NCBI RefSeq assembly: GCF_028776105.2
Contig: NZ_CP145606.1
Location: forward strand, 1,984,001-2,048,000
Direction of reading: 5' to 3'
Source: Neisseria leonii
Lineage (GTDB): Bacteria; Pseudomonadota; Gammaproteobacteria; Burkholderiales; Neisseriaceae
Length of the DNA stretch: 64,000 nucleotides
Made by a program: the position numbers and the translations under genes. The notes beneath the pieces were generated by a model, which made no database searches, was not told the DNA's origin, and worked only from the letters and a program-made list of their open reading frames with translations. Shown here one piece after another: positions 20,339 to 29,754 of the stretch (position 1 is its first letter; every line of letters begins with the position of its first letter).

Positions 20339-21694
20339 TCAAGAGAAATCGAATAAATCGGGCTGTGCCGTTCCGCCGCTGACGCGTACCCCGATTTCGC
20401 CCTCGGCAAGCACAATGTGCAGTTTCTGCCCTTGGTGCAGCACGGCCGCATCGCGTACCACTTGGCCGCGCGTGTCTTTTACCACGGCGAAACCGCGTGC
20501 CAGAATATGTTGCGGCGAGACGGCCTGCAACAGCGCGGCCTGTTGCGCGAGTGCCTGCTGCCGCGTTTCGGTCAAACGGCGGCGGCTGTTCAGCAGGGCA
20601 GTTTGAAGCTGTGCGGTCTGGCGGCGGCGGGATTCGGTATCGGGACGGCCGTGCGCGATTTGGGCGGCGGCATGGTTGAGGGTTTGGCGTTTGGCGGCAT
20701 ACATATGCAGCATGGCGTGGCGCATCTGCTGTGCCAGCGCGCCGGTTTGGCGGCGTTGGTCGCGCAGTTTGTCGGCGGGGTGGCGGATTTGGCGGGCAAG
20801 CCAGTCGGTTTTCTGGGCGGCATCGCTGTAACGCCGCTGCAAGGCGGTTTTCAGACGGCCTGTGTGCTGCGCCAGCTGGCGGATACGTTCCTGACGGTTG
20901 GGGCTGACCAGCTCGGCGGCGGCCGTGGGTGTGGGCGCGCGGACATCGGCGGCGAAATCGGCCAGCGTAAAATCGGTTTCGTGGCCGACTCCGCTGACGG
21001 TGGGAATCGGGCATTCGGCCAGTGCGCGCGCCACCGCTTCTTCGTTGAACGGCCACAAGTCTTCTATACTGCCGCCGCCACGGCACACAATCAGCACATC
21101 GGCTTCCGCCCGCCGCGCGGCCGTCTGCACCGCTTGGGCAATCTGTATTCCGCTGCCTGTGCCCTGCACCGGTGTCGGATAAACGATAACGGGAATATCC
21201 GGCGCGCGCCGCCGCAGCGTGGACACCACATCGCGCAGGGCGGCGGCGGCCGGACTGGTTACAATGCCGATCGCGCGCGGCGGAAACGGCAGCGGCCGTT
21301 TGTTCTCGGGCGCAAACAGCCCTTCGGCCTGCAAACGGTTTTTCAGCCGCTCGTATGCTTCGTATAACTGCCCCAAGCCTTTGAGGCGGACTTCGGCCAC
21401 GCTGATTTGAAATTCGCCGCGCGCCTCATACAGCGTGATTCTGCCCGATACTTCAATCTGATCGCCTTCTTTGAGCGGGGCGGCCAAACGGGCGGCCGCC
21501 CCTTTAAACATCGCGCAGCGCACTTGGGCGCGGCTGTCTTTGAGGGCGAAATAATAATGGCCGCTGGCCGCTTTGGTCAGATTGGAGACCTCGCCCGCCA
21601 CCCACAGTCCGGCCAGATGATCTTCCAGCAGGCCGCGCGTCAGCGCGTTGAGTTCGGATACCGACAGCGCGGCGGGGGCGAAAAAATCAGACAT
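20339..21694 (-). CDS. xseA: Exodeoxyribonuclease VII large subunit
   Basis: A 451-residue nuclease subunit that degrades single-stranded DNA together with XseB. An N-terminal OB fold (LSVSELNALTRGLLEDHL to VRCAMFKG) is followed by the catalytic core with GIVTSPAAAALRDVVSTLRRR near residue 143, CRGGGSIEDLWPFNEE and SGVGHETDFTLADFAAD near residue 238, and then a long arginine/glutamine-rich coiled coil. The start MSDFF at 21694 fits the family; the longer frame crosses the divergent promoter region. It stands divergent to lpxK. Confidence 0.96.
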   Translation of the reverse strand: MSDFFAPAALSVSELNALTRGLLEDHLAGLWVAGEVSNLTKAASGHYYFALKDSRAQVRCAMFKGAAARLAAPLKEGDQIEVSGRITLYEARGEFQISVAEVRLKGLGQLYEAYERLKNRLQAEGLFAPENKRPLPFPPRAIGIVTSPAAAALRDVVSTLRRRAPDIPVIVYPTPVQGTGSGIQIAQAVQTAARRAEADVLIVCRGGGSIEDLWPFNEEAVARALAECPIPTVSGVGHETDFTLADFAADVRAPTPTAAAELVSPNRQERIRQLAQHTGRLKTALQRRYSDAAQKTDWLARQIRHPADKLRDQRRQTGALAQQMRHAMLHMYAAKRQTLNHAAAQIAHGRPDTESRRRQTAQLQTALLNSRRRLTETRQQALAQQAALLQAVSPQHILARGFAVVKDTRGQVVRDAAVLHQGQKLHIVLAEGEIGVRVSGGTAQPDLFDFS

Positions 21695-21722
21695 GGTGCG
21701 GGCGGGAAAAGAAAAAGAGCCG

Positions 21723-21791
21723 ATTATAAAGGTTTTGCCGCCGCCTTGCGGTTTTTTCGGCAGCGGCAGGCGGCCGGTTTGGCGGTATAAT
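21723..21791. promoter_or_regulatory. Divergent -10 elements for xseA and lpxK
   Basis: Two perfect TATAAT hexamers face opposite ways: 21723-21728 on the minus strand, 29 bases before xseA, and 21786-21791 on the plus strand, 108 bases before lpxK. Neither has a strong -35. Confidence 0.5.
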
Positions 21792-21898
21792 CGCGGTTCT
21801 GGCGCGGCAGACGGCCTGTATTTCGGCAGGGAAAACCATGAAACGGAACGATACCACCCACCCAATATCCCCAACGGGGCGGCAGGAGGCCGTCTGAA

Positions 21899-22903
21899 AT
21901 GATGCTGCACCGTTTTTTCGAGCGGCACTGGCAGCGGCCTTACCCGCTGCTGTCCCTGCTGCTCGCGCCCTGGTCGCGCCTGTTCGGCTGCGTGGCGGCC
22001 AAGCGCCGGCGCGATTTTCTGAGCGGGCGCAAAGCGGCGGAAACCTTACCTGTGCCGGTGGTGGTGGTGGGCAATATCCACGCGGGCGGTGTGGGAAAAA
22101 CGCCCGTGGCGGCCGCGCTGGTGCGCGGTTTGCAGGCACGCGGTGTGCGCGTGGGCATCATCAGCCGCGGTTACGGGCGCAGCACAAAAGCGGTGCATGT
22201 TCTCACGCCGCACAGCACCGCGCGGCAGGCGGGCGACGAACCGCTGCTGCTGCACCGGCAGACCGGCGCGCCCGTGGCGGTGGCGGCGGCGCGCGCCGAA
22301 GCGGGCAGGGCATTGCTGGCGGCCTATCCCGATTTGGACGTTTTGGTGGCCGACGACGGTTTGCAGCATTACGCGCTGGCGCGCGACGTGGAAATCATCG
22401 TATTTCCGTATACCGACCGTAACCGGCCGCTCGGCCTGCTGCCCGACGGTCCCCTGCGCGAACCCCTGTCGCGGCTGGACACGGCCGATGCGCTGGTGTT
22501 CGGCGGCTGCCCGCACGATGCGGTATGCGAAGACGGCGTGTTTTACAGCCGGGTGGCGGCCGGGGCGGCGTACCGTTTCAACTGCCCGCAGGAAACTTGG
22601 CCGCCAGGCCGTCTGAAAACGGGTACGACGGCCGCTTTGGCTGCGATTGCCAAGCCCGAACGTTTTTTTGCCTCGCTCCGCGCGGCCGGCATCGTGCCCG
22701 ACAGCGAGCACAGCCTGCCCGACCATGCCGCGCTGACTGCGGCCGACCTGCCGCAGGCCGATGCTGTGTTTATCACGGAAAAAGACGCGGTCAAACTCAC
22801 CCCCTCGGCCGCAACGGAAAATGTGTGGGTCTTGCCGGTTTGTGCGATAATCGAACCCGATTTGGCCGGTTTTGTGCTGGAAAAGCTGAAAAAGGCCGTC
22901 TGA
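21899..22903 (+). CDS. lpxK: Tetraacyldisaccharide 4'-kinase
   Basis: A 334-residue inner-membrane kinase that phosphorylates the 4' position of the lipid A precursor. The N-terminal hydrophobic segment [17 protein letters not shown] anchors it; the P-loop is [18 protein letters not shown] near residue 58; [15 protein letters not shown] near residue 150 is a family signature. The ribosome site GGAGG (21885-21889) runs into an uptake sequence (21887-21898) that ends exactly at the ATG, and the stop TGA lies inside another uptake sequence (protein ends KKAV). It leads an operon with a Trm112-like gene and kdsB, tying lipid A phosphorylation to Kdo activation. Confidence 0.97.
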   Translation: MMLHRFFERHWQRPYPLLSLLLAPWSRLFGCVAAKRRRDFLSGRKAAETLPVPVVVVGNIHAGGVGKTPVAAALVRGLQARGVRVGIISRGYGRSTKAVHVLTPHSTARQAGDEPLLLHRQTGAPVAVAAARAEAGRALLAAYPDLDVLVADDGLQHYALARDVEIIVFPYTDRNRPLGLLPDGPLREPLSRLDTADALVFGGCPHDAVCEDGVFYSRVAAGAAYRFNCPQETWPPGRLKTGTTAALAAIAKPERFFASLRAAGIVPDSEHSLPDHAALTAADLPQADAVFITEKDAVKLTPSAATENVWVLPVCAIIEPDLAGFVLEKLKKAV

Positions 22904-22943
22904 AAACCGTATTTGAGCCGCTTGGGCGGCAGAAGTCCGAATC

Positions 22944-23126
22944 ATGGAACAGAAATATTACGATGTATTGGTCTGCCCGCTGACCAAAACCAAACTGGAA
23001 TACCGCGCCGAGAGGCAGGAATTGTGGAGTCGTGCGGCAGGGCTTGCCTATCCGGTCAAAGACGGCATTCCCTATATGCTGGTTACCGAGGCGAGACCGC
23101 TCAGTGAAGAGGAGTCGGCCGCATGA
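22944..23126 (+). CDS. Trm112-family small protein (YcaR-like)
   Basis: A 60-residue protein of the Trm112/UPF0434 family, which usually sits between lpxK and kdsB in proteobacteria as here. The start [20 protein letters not shown] has the CPLTK segment, but the second zinc cysteine pair seen in some members is absent. [17 protein letters not shown] is the conserved C-terminal part. Its stop overlaps the kdsB start (ATGA). The bacterial role is not settled; eukaryotic relatives activate methyltransferases. Confidence 0.88.
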   Translation: MEQKYYDVLVCPLTKTKLEYRAERQELWSRAAGLAYPVKDGIPYMLVTEARPLSEEESAA

Positions 23127-23887
23127 CGGATTTTGTCGTGCTGGTGCCCGCGCGTCTGTCGTCTTCGCGTCTGCCGCACAAAGCATTGGCCGACATCGGC
23201 GGCAAGCCCATGGTGGTGCGCTCGGCCGAACAGGCGGCCAAAAGCCGCGCTTCGCGCGTGGCGGTGGCCACCGACCACGAAGCCATCGCCGCCGCCTGCC
23301 GCGAACACGGCATCGAAGTCGTGATGACCGATGCGCGGCATGAAAACGGTACACTGCGTCTGGCCGAGGCGGTGGATATTCTGGCCTTGCCCGACGATAC
23401 TGCGGTGGTTAATGTGCAGGGCGACGAGCCGATGATGGATCCCGAACTGATTAACCGCACAGCCGCCGCACTGGCGGCCGGTACGTCGCCGATGGCCACG
23501 GCGGCGCACGAAATCCGTAGCTTCGATGATTTCCTCAGCCCCGATGTGGTAAAAACCGTGCTCAACAGCCGCAATCAGGCACTGTATTTCAGCCGTGCGC
23601 CGATTGCCTATCCGCGCGACACGCTGCGCGCAGGCCGCCGCGAATGGGCAGCCGGGCAGATGCCGCTGCGCCATATCGGCCTGTACGCTTATTACGCCGG
23701 TTTTCTGCGCGGATACCCGAAACTGGCCGCTTCGCCTTTGGAGCAGACCGAATCGCTCGAACAGCTGCGCGTGTTGTGGCACGGCTACACGATTGCCGTA
23801 CATATCGCCGACAGCGCACCCGCTGCCGGAGTGGACACGCAGGAAGATTTGGAACGGGTGCGCGCGCTGTTTGCCGCACAGGAATAA
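23123..23887 (+). CDS. kdsB: 3-deoxy-manno-octulosonate cytidylyltransferase (CMP-Kdo synthetase)
   Basis: A 254-residue nucleotidyltransferase that couples Kdo to CMP, the activated form used to decorate lipid A. The signature [21 protein letters not shown] near the N terminus binds [18 protein letters not shown] near residue 96 holds the metal aspartate; [12 protein letters not shown] near residue 186 and [13 protein letters not shown] near residue 206 are family blocks. It overlaps the Trm112-like gene by 4 bases and belongs to the lpxK operon. Confidence 0.97.
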   Translation: MTDFVVLVPARLSSSRLPHKALADIGGKPMVVRSAEQAAKSRASRVAVATDHEAIAAACREHGIEVVMTDARHENGTLRLAEAVDILALPDDTAVVNVQGDEPMMDPELINRTAAALAAGTSPMATAAHEIRSFDDFLSPDVVKTVLNSRNQALYFSRAPIAYPRDTLRAGRREWAAGQMPLRHIGLYAYYAGFLRGYPKLAASPLEQTESLEQLRVLWHGYTIAVHIADSAPAAGVDTQEDLERVRALFAAQE

Positions 23888-23987
23888 GGGCGGGATACGG
23901 CCGTTTGCAGAGTGAGAACGTTGGTTCCGCCGTTATCCGGTTGGTGTACAATGAGCGGATTCGTTTTTTCACAGCGGGCTTGAGATT

Positions 23988-24749
23988 ATGACAATAAAAA
24001 TCGGTTTACTCTGCGCCGGCAGCGTTTTATTGACGGCCTGTTCGGCTTCCATGACATCTATGCTTCAGCCGGAGGCCAGCTATCTGAACGGGCAGACAGT
24101 CAGAAGCGTTCCCAAATCACAGAGCATTACCGTAGTAGGATCGGTTTTCGACGAGTCGGGCAACTGGATGCCGTCCTATCCCATGCCCGCATACAAAGAA
24201 CACAAAACCGTACACATCGCGCCTGTACCCAAATCCGTTCCGGTCGCTTGCGAAAAGGAATATACGGAAACGGTGGGACATTTGAGACGAAACGTTACCA
24301 AGCGCGGATCGGGTTTGCTTCAATATGATTTTCAGGCGGGCAGAACGTATATGGTTTTCTGCAATATCCAAGCCGGAGACCGATTTGCAATCACAGCGCG
24401 GGAAGTGCCTGAGGGTACGCGTTATCAAACCGCCTGGTCCAAACGCCCGAAAACCGAACAACCGACTGCCGCCAACCGTGTCCGCTTTGAAATCACCGGC
24501 AAATCCAGTCAGAATTTCTGGCGCTGGGCGGGAGGCTCGTATATGGCCGTCCGCAACTGGAACGGCAAGTTTGGCGAAACGGCCGAATTGGCCGTACCGG
24601 TAAACCGCGTGGACGTGCAGTGCCAAATGAACCGCGAAGTGATTAACGTACCGTTAACAGGCAATTTTCAGGCAGGCAAAACATACCGCTTGGCATGCCG
24701 TCAAAACAGTAATGGTTTATTGGAAGCCTATATTGCTGAAACAAAATAG
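23988..24749 (+). CDS. Uncharacterised lipoprotein
   Basis: A 253-residue protein with a clear lipoprotein signal: MTIKIG, a hydrophobic core and lipobox LTAC with cysteine at residue 18. I do not recognise a domain family. The mature part has two short similar stretches, QYDFQAGRTYMVFCNIQAGD near residue 117 and GNFQAGKTYRLACRQNSNG near residue 226, each an 'F-QAG-KTY' strand ending in a cysteine, suggesting an internal repeat of a beta-rich unit; two further cysteines could form disulphides. A TACAAT -10-like hexamer at 23947-23952 lies 36 bases upstream. It stands alone between kdsB and adk. A surface or periplasmic role is likely from the anchor; nothing more can be claimed. Confidence 0.75.
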   Translation: MTIKIGLLCAGSVLLTACSASMTSMLQPEASYLNGQTVRSVPKSQSITVVGSVFDESGNWMPSYPMPAYKEHKTVHIAPVPKSVPVACEKEYTETVGHLRRNVTKRGSGLLQYDFQAGRTYMVFCNIQAGDRFAITAREVPEGTRYQTAWSKRPKTEQPTAANRVRFEITGKSSQNFWRWAGGSYMAVRNWNGKFGETAELAVPVNRVDVQCQMNREVINVPLTGNFQAGKTYRLACRQNSNGLLEAYIAETK

Positions 24750-24778
24750 GATTTTCGGGCAGTGTCATATCGGGGTGA

Positions 24779-25510
<732 letters not shown>

Positions 25511-25522
25511 GGTTTGTCTGAC

Positions 25523-25575
25523 AGGCCGTCTGAAAACGCGTTTTACCCATATCCGCGTTTTCAGACGGCCTTTTT
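25523..25575 (+). terminator. Uptake-sequence inverted repeat terminator after adk
   Basis: An 18-bp perfect stem, AGGCCGTCTGAAAACGCG (25523-25540) pairing with 25554-25571, followed by T residues to 25575. Both arms contain the AG-DUS. Confidence 0.9.
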
Positions 25576-25634
25576 GCGCCAAGCCCGCACCGAAACCGTT
25601 TACAATTCAGACTGCATTGTCCGACTGAACCGCC

Positions 25635-27674
25635 ATGAATCCCGAATACTGCAAGCTGCTCAAAATCAACGATGCCGCCGCCAAACGGTTGGCCAAACTC
25701 CGTCTGCATACGCCGTGGGACGCGGTGCTGCACCTGCCGCTGCGCTATGAAGACGAAACGCACATTATGCCGATTGCCGATGCGCCCGTGGGCGTGCCGT
25801 GTCAGGTGGCGGGTGTGGTGCGGCATCAGGAAGTACAGTTCAAACCGCGAAAACAGCTGGTAGTGCAGATTGCCGATGCGTCGGGCAGCGTGCTGTACCT
25901 GCGCTTTATCCATTTTTATCCCGGCCATCAGAAGCAGTTGGCGGTGGGGCGGCATATCCGCGCGGTGGGCGAAATCAAGCGCGGTTTTTACGGCGACGAG
26001 ATGATTCACCCGAAAATCCGCGATGCCGACAGCGGCGGTTTGGCCGAAAGCCTGACCCCCGTTTATCCCACCGTCAGCGGGCTGGGCCAGCCCACCCTGC
26101 GCCGCATCATTCAGACGGCCTTGGACAGCGTTTCCCTGCACGATACCCTGCCCGATGAGCTGTTGGGCCGTCTGAAACTGCCGCCGCTGGCCGAGAGCCT
26201 GCGCCTGCTGCACGCGCCGCCGCCCGATTTCAGTATCCATCAGTTGAGCGACGGCGCATTGCCCGCGTGGCAGCGGTTGAAGTTTGACGAACTTTTGGCG
26301 CAGCAGCTTTCCATGCGGCTGGCGCGGCAGAAACGGCAGAGCGGGGCGGCCGAACCGCTTCGCGGCACGGGTGTTTGGACGGAAAAACTGACCGCCGCCC
26401 TGCCGTTTGCGCTGACTGCCGCACAGCAGCGCGTGTTGGCCGAAATCCGCGCCGATATGGCGCAGCCGCACCCGATGCACCGTCTGCTGCAAGGCGATGT
26501 CGGCAGCGGCAAGACCATTGTCGCCGCGCTGGCCGCGCTCACGGCCGTTGAAGCGGGCTGCCAAGTGGCGGTGATGGCGCCGACGGAAATTCTGGCCGAA
26601 CAGCACGAAGCCAAGTTCAGGCAATGGCTGGAACCGCTGGGTCTGACCGTGGCGTGGCTGTCGGGCAGCCAGCGCAAAAAAGACAAAGAGGCCAACAAAG
26701 CCGCCGTTTCAGACGGCCTCGCCCGCATTGCCGTCGGTACCCACGCGCTGTTTCAGGACGATGTCGCGTTTCAGAATCTGGGGCTGGTGATTGTGGACGA
26801 ACAGCACCGCTTCGGCGTGGCGCAGCGGTTGGCGTTGAAAAACAAAGGGCGGGAGGTGCACCAGCTGATGATGTCGGCCACACCCATTCCGCGCACGCTG
26901 GCGATGAGTTTTTTTGCCGATTTGGACGTTTCCGTGATTGACACGCTGCCGCCGGGGCGCACGCCGGTGAGAACGCGTCTGGTAAACAGCGTGCGGCGCG
27001 CCGAAGTGGAGGGTTTCGTGCTGAACACCTGCCGCAAAGGGCATCAGGCGTATTGGGTCTGCCCGCTGATTGAAGAGAGCGAAACCCTGCAACTGCAAAC
27101 CGCCGCCGACACGCTGGCCGGTTTGCAGGCGGCGTTGCCTGAGCTGAATATCGGCATGGTGCACGGGCGCATGAAACCGGCCGAAAAAGCCGCCGTGATG
27201 GCGGAGTTTGCCGCAGGCCGTCTGAATGTGCTGGTGGCGACCACCGTCATCGAAGTGGGTGTGGACGTGCCCAATGCCGCTTTGATGGTTATCGAACACG
27301 CCGAGCGCATGGGCTTGGCGCAGCTGCACCAACTGCGCGGGCGGGTGGGGCGCGGCGCGGCCGAAAGCACCTGCGTGCTGCTGTTTGCCGAACCCTTGGG
27401 CGAAACGGCCAAAGCGCGGCTCAAAGTGATATACGAACACACCGACGGTTTTGAAATCGCCCGTCAGGATTTGAACATACGCGGGCCGGGCGAGCTGCTC
27501 GGCGCGCGTCAAAGCGGCGCGCCGATGCTGCGTTTTGCCGACTTGACCGAAGACCTGCATCTGTTGGAACAGGCGCGCGAAACCGCGCCGCAGCTGATTG
27601 CGCAGCGGCCGGATATTGTCGAAGCCCATCTGGCCAGATGGCAGGGCAGCCGGGAAGGCTATTTGGGCGTATAG
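25635..27674 (+). CDS. recG: ATP-dependent DNA helicase RecG
   Basis: A 679-residue branch-migrating helicase that remodels stalled forks and recombination intermediates. The N-terminal wedge OB fold is followed by helicase motifs: Walker A GDVGSGKTIVAAL near residue 289, DEQHRFGVAQR near residue 388, SATPIPRTLAMS near residue 415, then the C-terminal lobe with VATTVIEVGVDVPNA and QLRGRVGRG near residues 535 and 570. The stop TAG forms the first bases of an uptake sequence. A TACAAT at 25601-25606 may be its -10. Confidence 0.97.
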   Translation: MNPEYCKLLKINDAAAKRLAKLRLHTPWDAVLHLPLRYEDETHIMPIADAPVGVPCQVAGVVRHQEVQFKPRKQLVVQIADASGSVLYLRFIHFYPGHQKQLAVGRHIRAVGEIKRGFYGDEMIHPKIRDADSGGLAESLTPVYPTVSGLGQPTLRRIIQTALDSVSLHDTLPDELLGRLKLPPLAESLRLLHAPPPDFSIHQLSDGALPAWQRLKFDELLAQQLSMRLARQKRQSGAAEPLRGTGVWTEKLTAALPFALTAAQQRVLAEIRADMAQPHPMHRLLQGDVGSGKTIVAALAALTAVEAGCQVAVMAPTEILAEQHEAKFRQWLEPLGLTVAWLSGSQRKKDKEANKAAVSDGLARIAVGTHALFQDDVAFQNLGLVIVDEQHRFGVAQRLALKNKGREVHQLMMSATPIPRTLAMSFFADLDVSVIDTLPPGRTPVRTRLVNSVRRAEVEGFVLNTCRKGHQAYWVCPLIEESETLQLQTAADTLAGLQAALPELNIGMVHGRMKPAEKAAVMAEFAAGRLNVLVATTVIEVGVDVPNAALMVIEHAERMGLAQLHQLRGRVGRGAAESTCVLLFAEPLGETAKARLKVIYEHTDGFEIARQDLNIRGPGELLGARQSGAPMLRFADLTEDLHLLEQARETAPQLIAQRPDIVEAHLARWQGSREGYLGV

Positions 27675-28045
27675 GCCGTCTGAAACATGCCCGCTCCGAA
27701 TCGGAAAAGCCGCAGCCCGGCCATTCCGTTTACCGCCTGATGACTGAACGGGAAATACCGGGACAGACCGGGCGGTACACCGGCATTGATTATCAGGACA
27801 CGCAAACCTGAATCGGCCGGCCAACCGGCCAAGTTTGCGGTTAACATCACTTAACCGGCACCGCCTTTGGCGGGTCAAGGCGAAGGCTGTGGGCGCAGAC
27901 ATCGTCGGATTTCTTTGATTTTAACGGATGGTAAATATAAAGAACCCGAAACGGGCTGACGCAAATGATGATGACTGTGGCTCAAAGATACTGTGAAGTT
28001 TTGTTAAAATCCTTCGAGTCTGTAATATATCAGCCTGTAATATAT
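27675..28045. other. Intergenic stretch between recG and citM
   Basis: No convincing gene. It begins with an uptake sequence overlapping the recG stop. At its end the 10-mer TGTAATATAT occurs twice (28021-28030 and 28036-28045) in an AT-rich patch next to the hairpin at 28046. A short minus-strand open frame at 27659-27850 has no recognisable product. Confidence 0.4.
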
Positions 28046-28088
28046 AAGGCCGTCTGAAAACGAGCGAAGCGAGTTTTCAGACGGCCTT
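28046..28088. terminator. Uptake-sequence inverted repeat after citM
   Basis: A 16-bp perfect stem, AAGGCCGTCTGAAAAC (28046-28061) pairing with 28073-28088, with the loop GAGCGAAGCGA. It lies 15 bases beyond the citM stop, in position to end that minus-strand transcript, though the U tract is weak. Confidence 0.6.
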
Positions 28089-28103
28089 CCGCCAGCCCGG
28101 TGT

Positions 28104-29417
28104 TTAGGGCAGCGGAACCACGCCGATGGCGACGGCACTCAGCAGTGTGAGCAGCGACAGCGCCCAAATCCAGAAAAACGAGTAGCGGATGTGCCGCCCC
28201 ATAGAAAGCTGCGCCAGCCCCAAACCCATCCACAGGGCGGGCGAGAGCGGGGTAACAAAGGTGCCGACGATACTGCCGATCAGCATGGCGTAACCGGCGG
28301 CGGTGGGCGGCACGCCTGCCTGCGACGTAATCTGTTCCACAATCGGGAACAGGCCGAAATAATAGGCATCGGTGCTCAATACCAATTCCAGCGGAACGCC
28401 CAGAATACCGATGATGATGTGCAGATAGGGCAGTGCGGCATCGGGCAGGACGGCCACCAGACTGTTGGCAATCGCTTCCAGCATACCCGATCCTTTCAGA
28501 ATACCCAGGAACGAACCGGCTGCCAGAATGATGCTGGCCATCATAATCGCGCCGCCCGCATGGGCGTTAATCCGCCCGATCTGTTCTTTGGGGTTGCGGT
28601 AGTTGATGAGCAGCACCAGTGAGGTGGCAATCATAAATACATAGCCGGGCGGCAGCAGGCCGGAGAACAGCAGCGTCATGGTCAGGGCAAACAGTACCAC
28701 ATTGAGCCAAAACAGCTGCGGGCGGGCCAGGGCGGCTTCTTCCGCCGTCAGATTGGCAGGTGTCAGCAGGACACCGGTATGCGCGGTTGTGCCGTGTTCC
28801 GCTTCAATCCGCTTTTTCTCGCGCAGCCCGAGAAAGAGTGCCAGCGCGGCAATATAAGTGATGCCGATAATCTGTACGGCAAACAGCGGCCGGTACAGTT
28901 CGCCCACATCCATCTGCAATACCGTCGCCACGCGCCCCGTCGGGCCGCCCCAGGGCAGCATATTCACCACGCCCGCACTGGCGGCCAGCAGCAGAAACAG
29001 CAGGTACGGATTCATATTCAGCCGTCTGTACAGCGGCAGCAGCGCAGGCACCACCAGCAGAAAGGTGGTCGCACCCGCACCGTCCAACTGGGCGATAACG
29101 GACACAAACACCGTGCCGACGCTGACGGCGACAATATTGCCGCGCGTCAGTTTGACCAAGCCGTTGATCAGCGGGCGGAACAGGCCGACATCGCTCATAA
29201 TGCCGAAAAACAGAATCGCGAAAATAAACATAATCACGATCTGGATGACCGAGCGTGTACCGTCGGTATAAAACTCTTTGATTTGGCCGAAATCGAAGCC
29301 TGCCGCCAGAGCACCGGCCAGCGGTACCAGAATCATCGCAATGACGGGCGACACTTTTTCTGTCAGCAGCAGCGCGACAATCAGCAGAATAATGGACAGA
29401 CCGATAAAAGTCAGCAT
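28104..29417 (-). CDS. CitMHS-family citrate/divalent-metal transporter
   Basis: A 437-residue membrane protein with about twelve hydrophobic segments. LDGAGATTFLLVVPALLPLY near residue 113, AGVVNMLPWGGPTGRVA near residue 149 and the LELVLSTDAYYFGLFPIVE segment near residue 347 are family signatures. CitMHS proteins import citrate complexed with magnesium or calcium in proton symport. The ATG at 29417 has GGGAG just upstream on the minus strand; longer starts run into the divergent region. With the TctCA system at the left end this is a second organic-acid uptake route in the window. The exact metal-citrate preference cannot be told. Confidence 0.88.
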   Translation of the reverse strand: MLTFIGLSIILLIVALLLTEKVSPVIAMILVPLAGALAAGFDFGQIKEFYTDGTRSVIQIVIMFIFAILFFGIMSDVGLFRPLINGLVKLTRGNIVAVSVGTVFVSVIAQLDGAGATTFLLVVPALLPLYRRLNMNPYLLFLLLAASAGVVNMLPWGGPTGRVATVLQMDVGELYRPLFAVQIIGITYIAALALFLGLREKKRIEAEHGTTAHTGVLLTPANLTAEEAALARPQLFWLNVVLFALTMTLLFSGLLPPGYVFMIATSLVLLINYRNPKEQIGRINAHAGGAIMMASIILAAGSFLGILKGSGMLEAIANSLVAVLPDAALPYLHIIIGILGVPLELVLSTDAYYFGLFPIVEQITSQAGVPPTAAGYAMLIGSIVGTFVTPLSPALWMGLGLAQLSMGRHIRYSFFWIWALSLLTLLSAVAIGVVPLP

Positions 29418-29754
29418 AAACACTCCCGTCGGATTGGCCGGACCGCAGCAAACGGCATGATGCCGCCGCTGCGGGTGCACATGGTAGCGGTATAAATCAT
29501 TGTGGAAATTTATTTTTTTCTTCGGCTTTGGGGCAGACCGCGCCGAAACCGCGCACACAATAATTCATTAAGATTTGTTATGTCAATACTGCTTATGGTT
29601 AAGGCAGGCGGCAGGCCGTCTGAAAAACCCGGGCGGCAGATATGCCCGAACCCGGCAGGCGGGCCGCAGAAGCGTTCCGCTGCTTCCGCCCGCCCCGCAT
29701 ATCATTTAAAATGACGGGGTTTCCGGACAAAATTGGATAAACGAAAGGATTTTG
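29418..29754. promoter_or_regulatory. Divergent region between citM and the methyltransferase gene
   Basis: This 337-bp space must promote both genes. It has an AT-rich part (29485-29590) suited to promoters and one uptake sequence near 29612, but no consensus hexamer pair stands out. Confidence 0.35.

Noticed and set aside
27659..27850. Small gene on the minus strand after recG
   Set aside because: It overlaps the recG end and an uptake sequence, has no ribosome site and its protein resembles nothing known.
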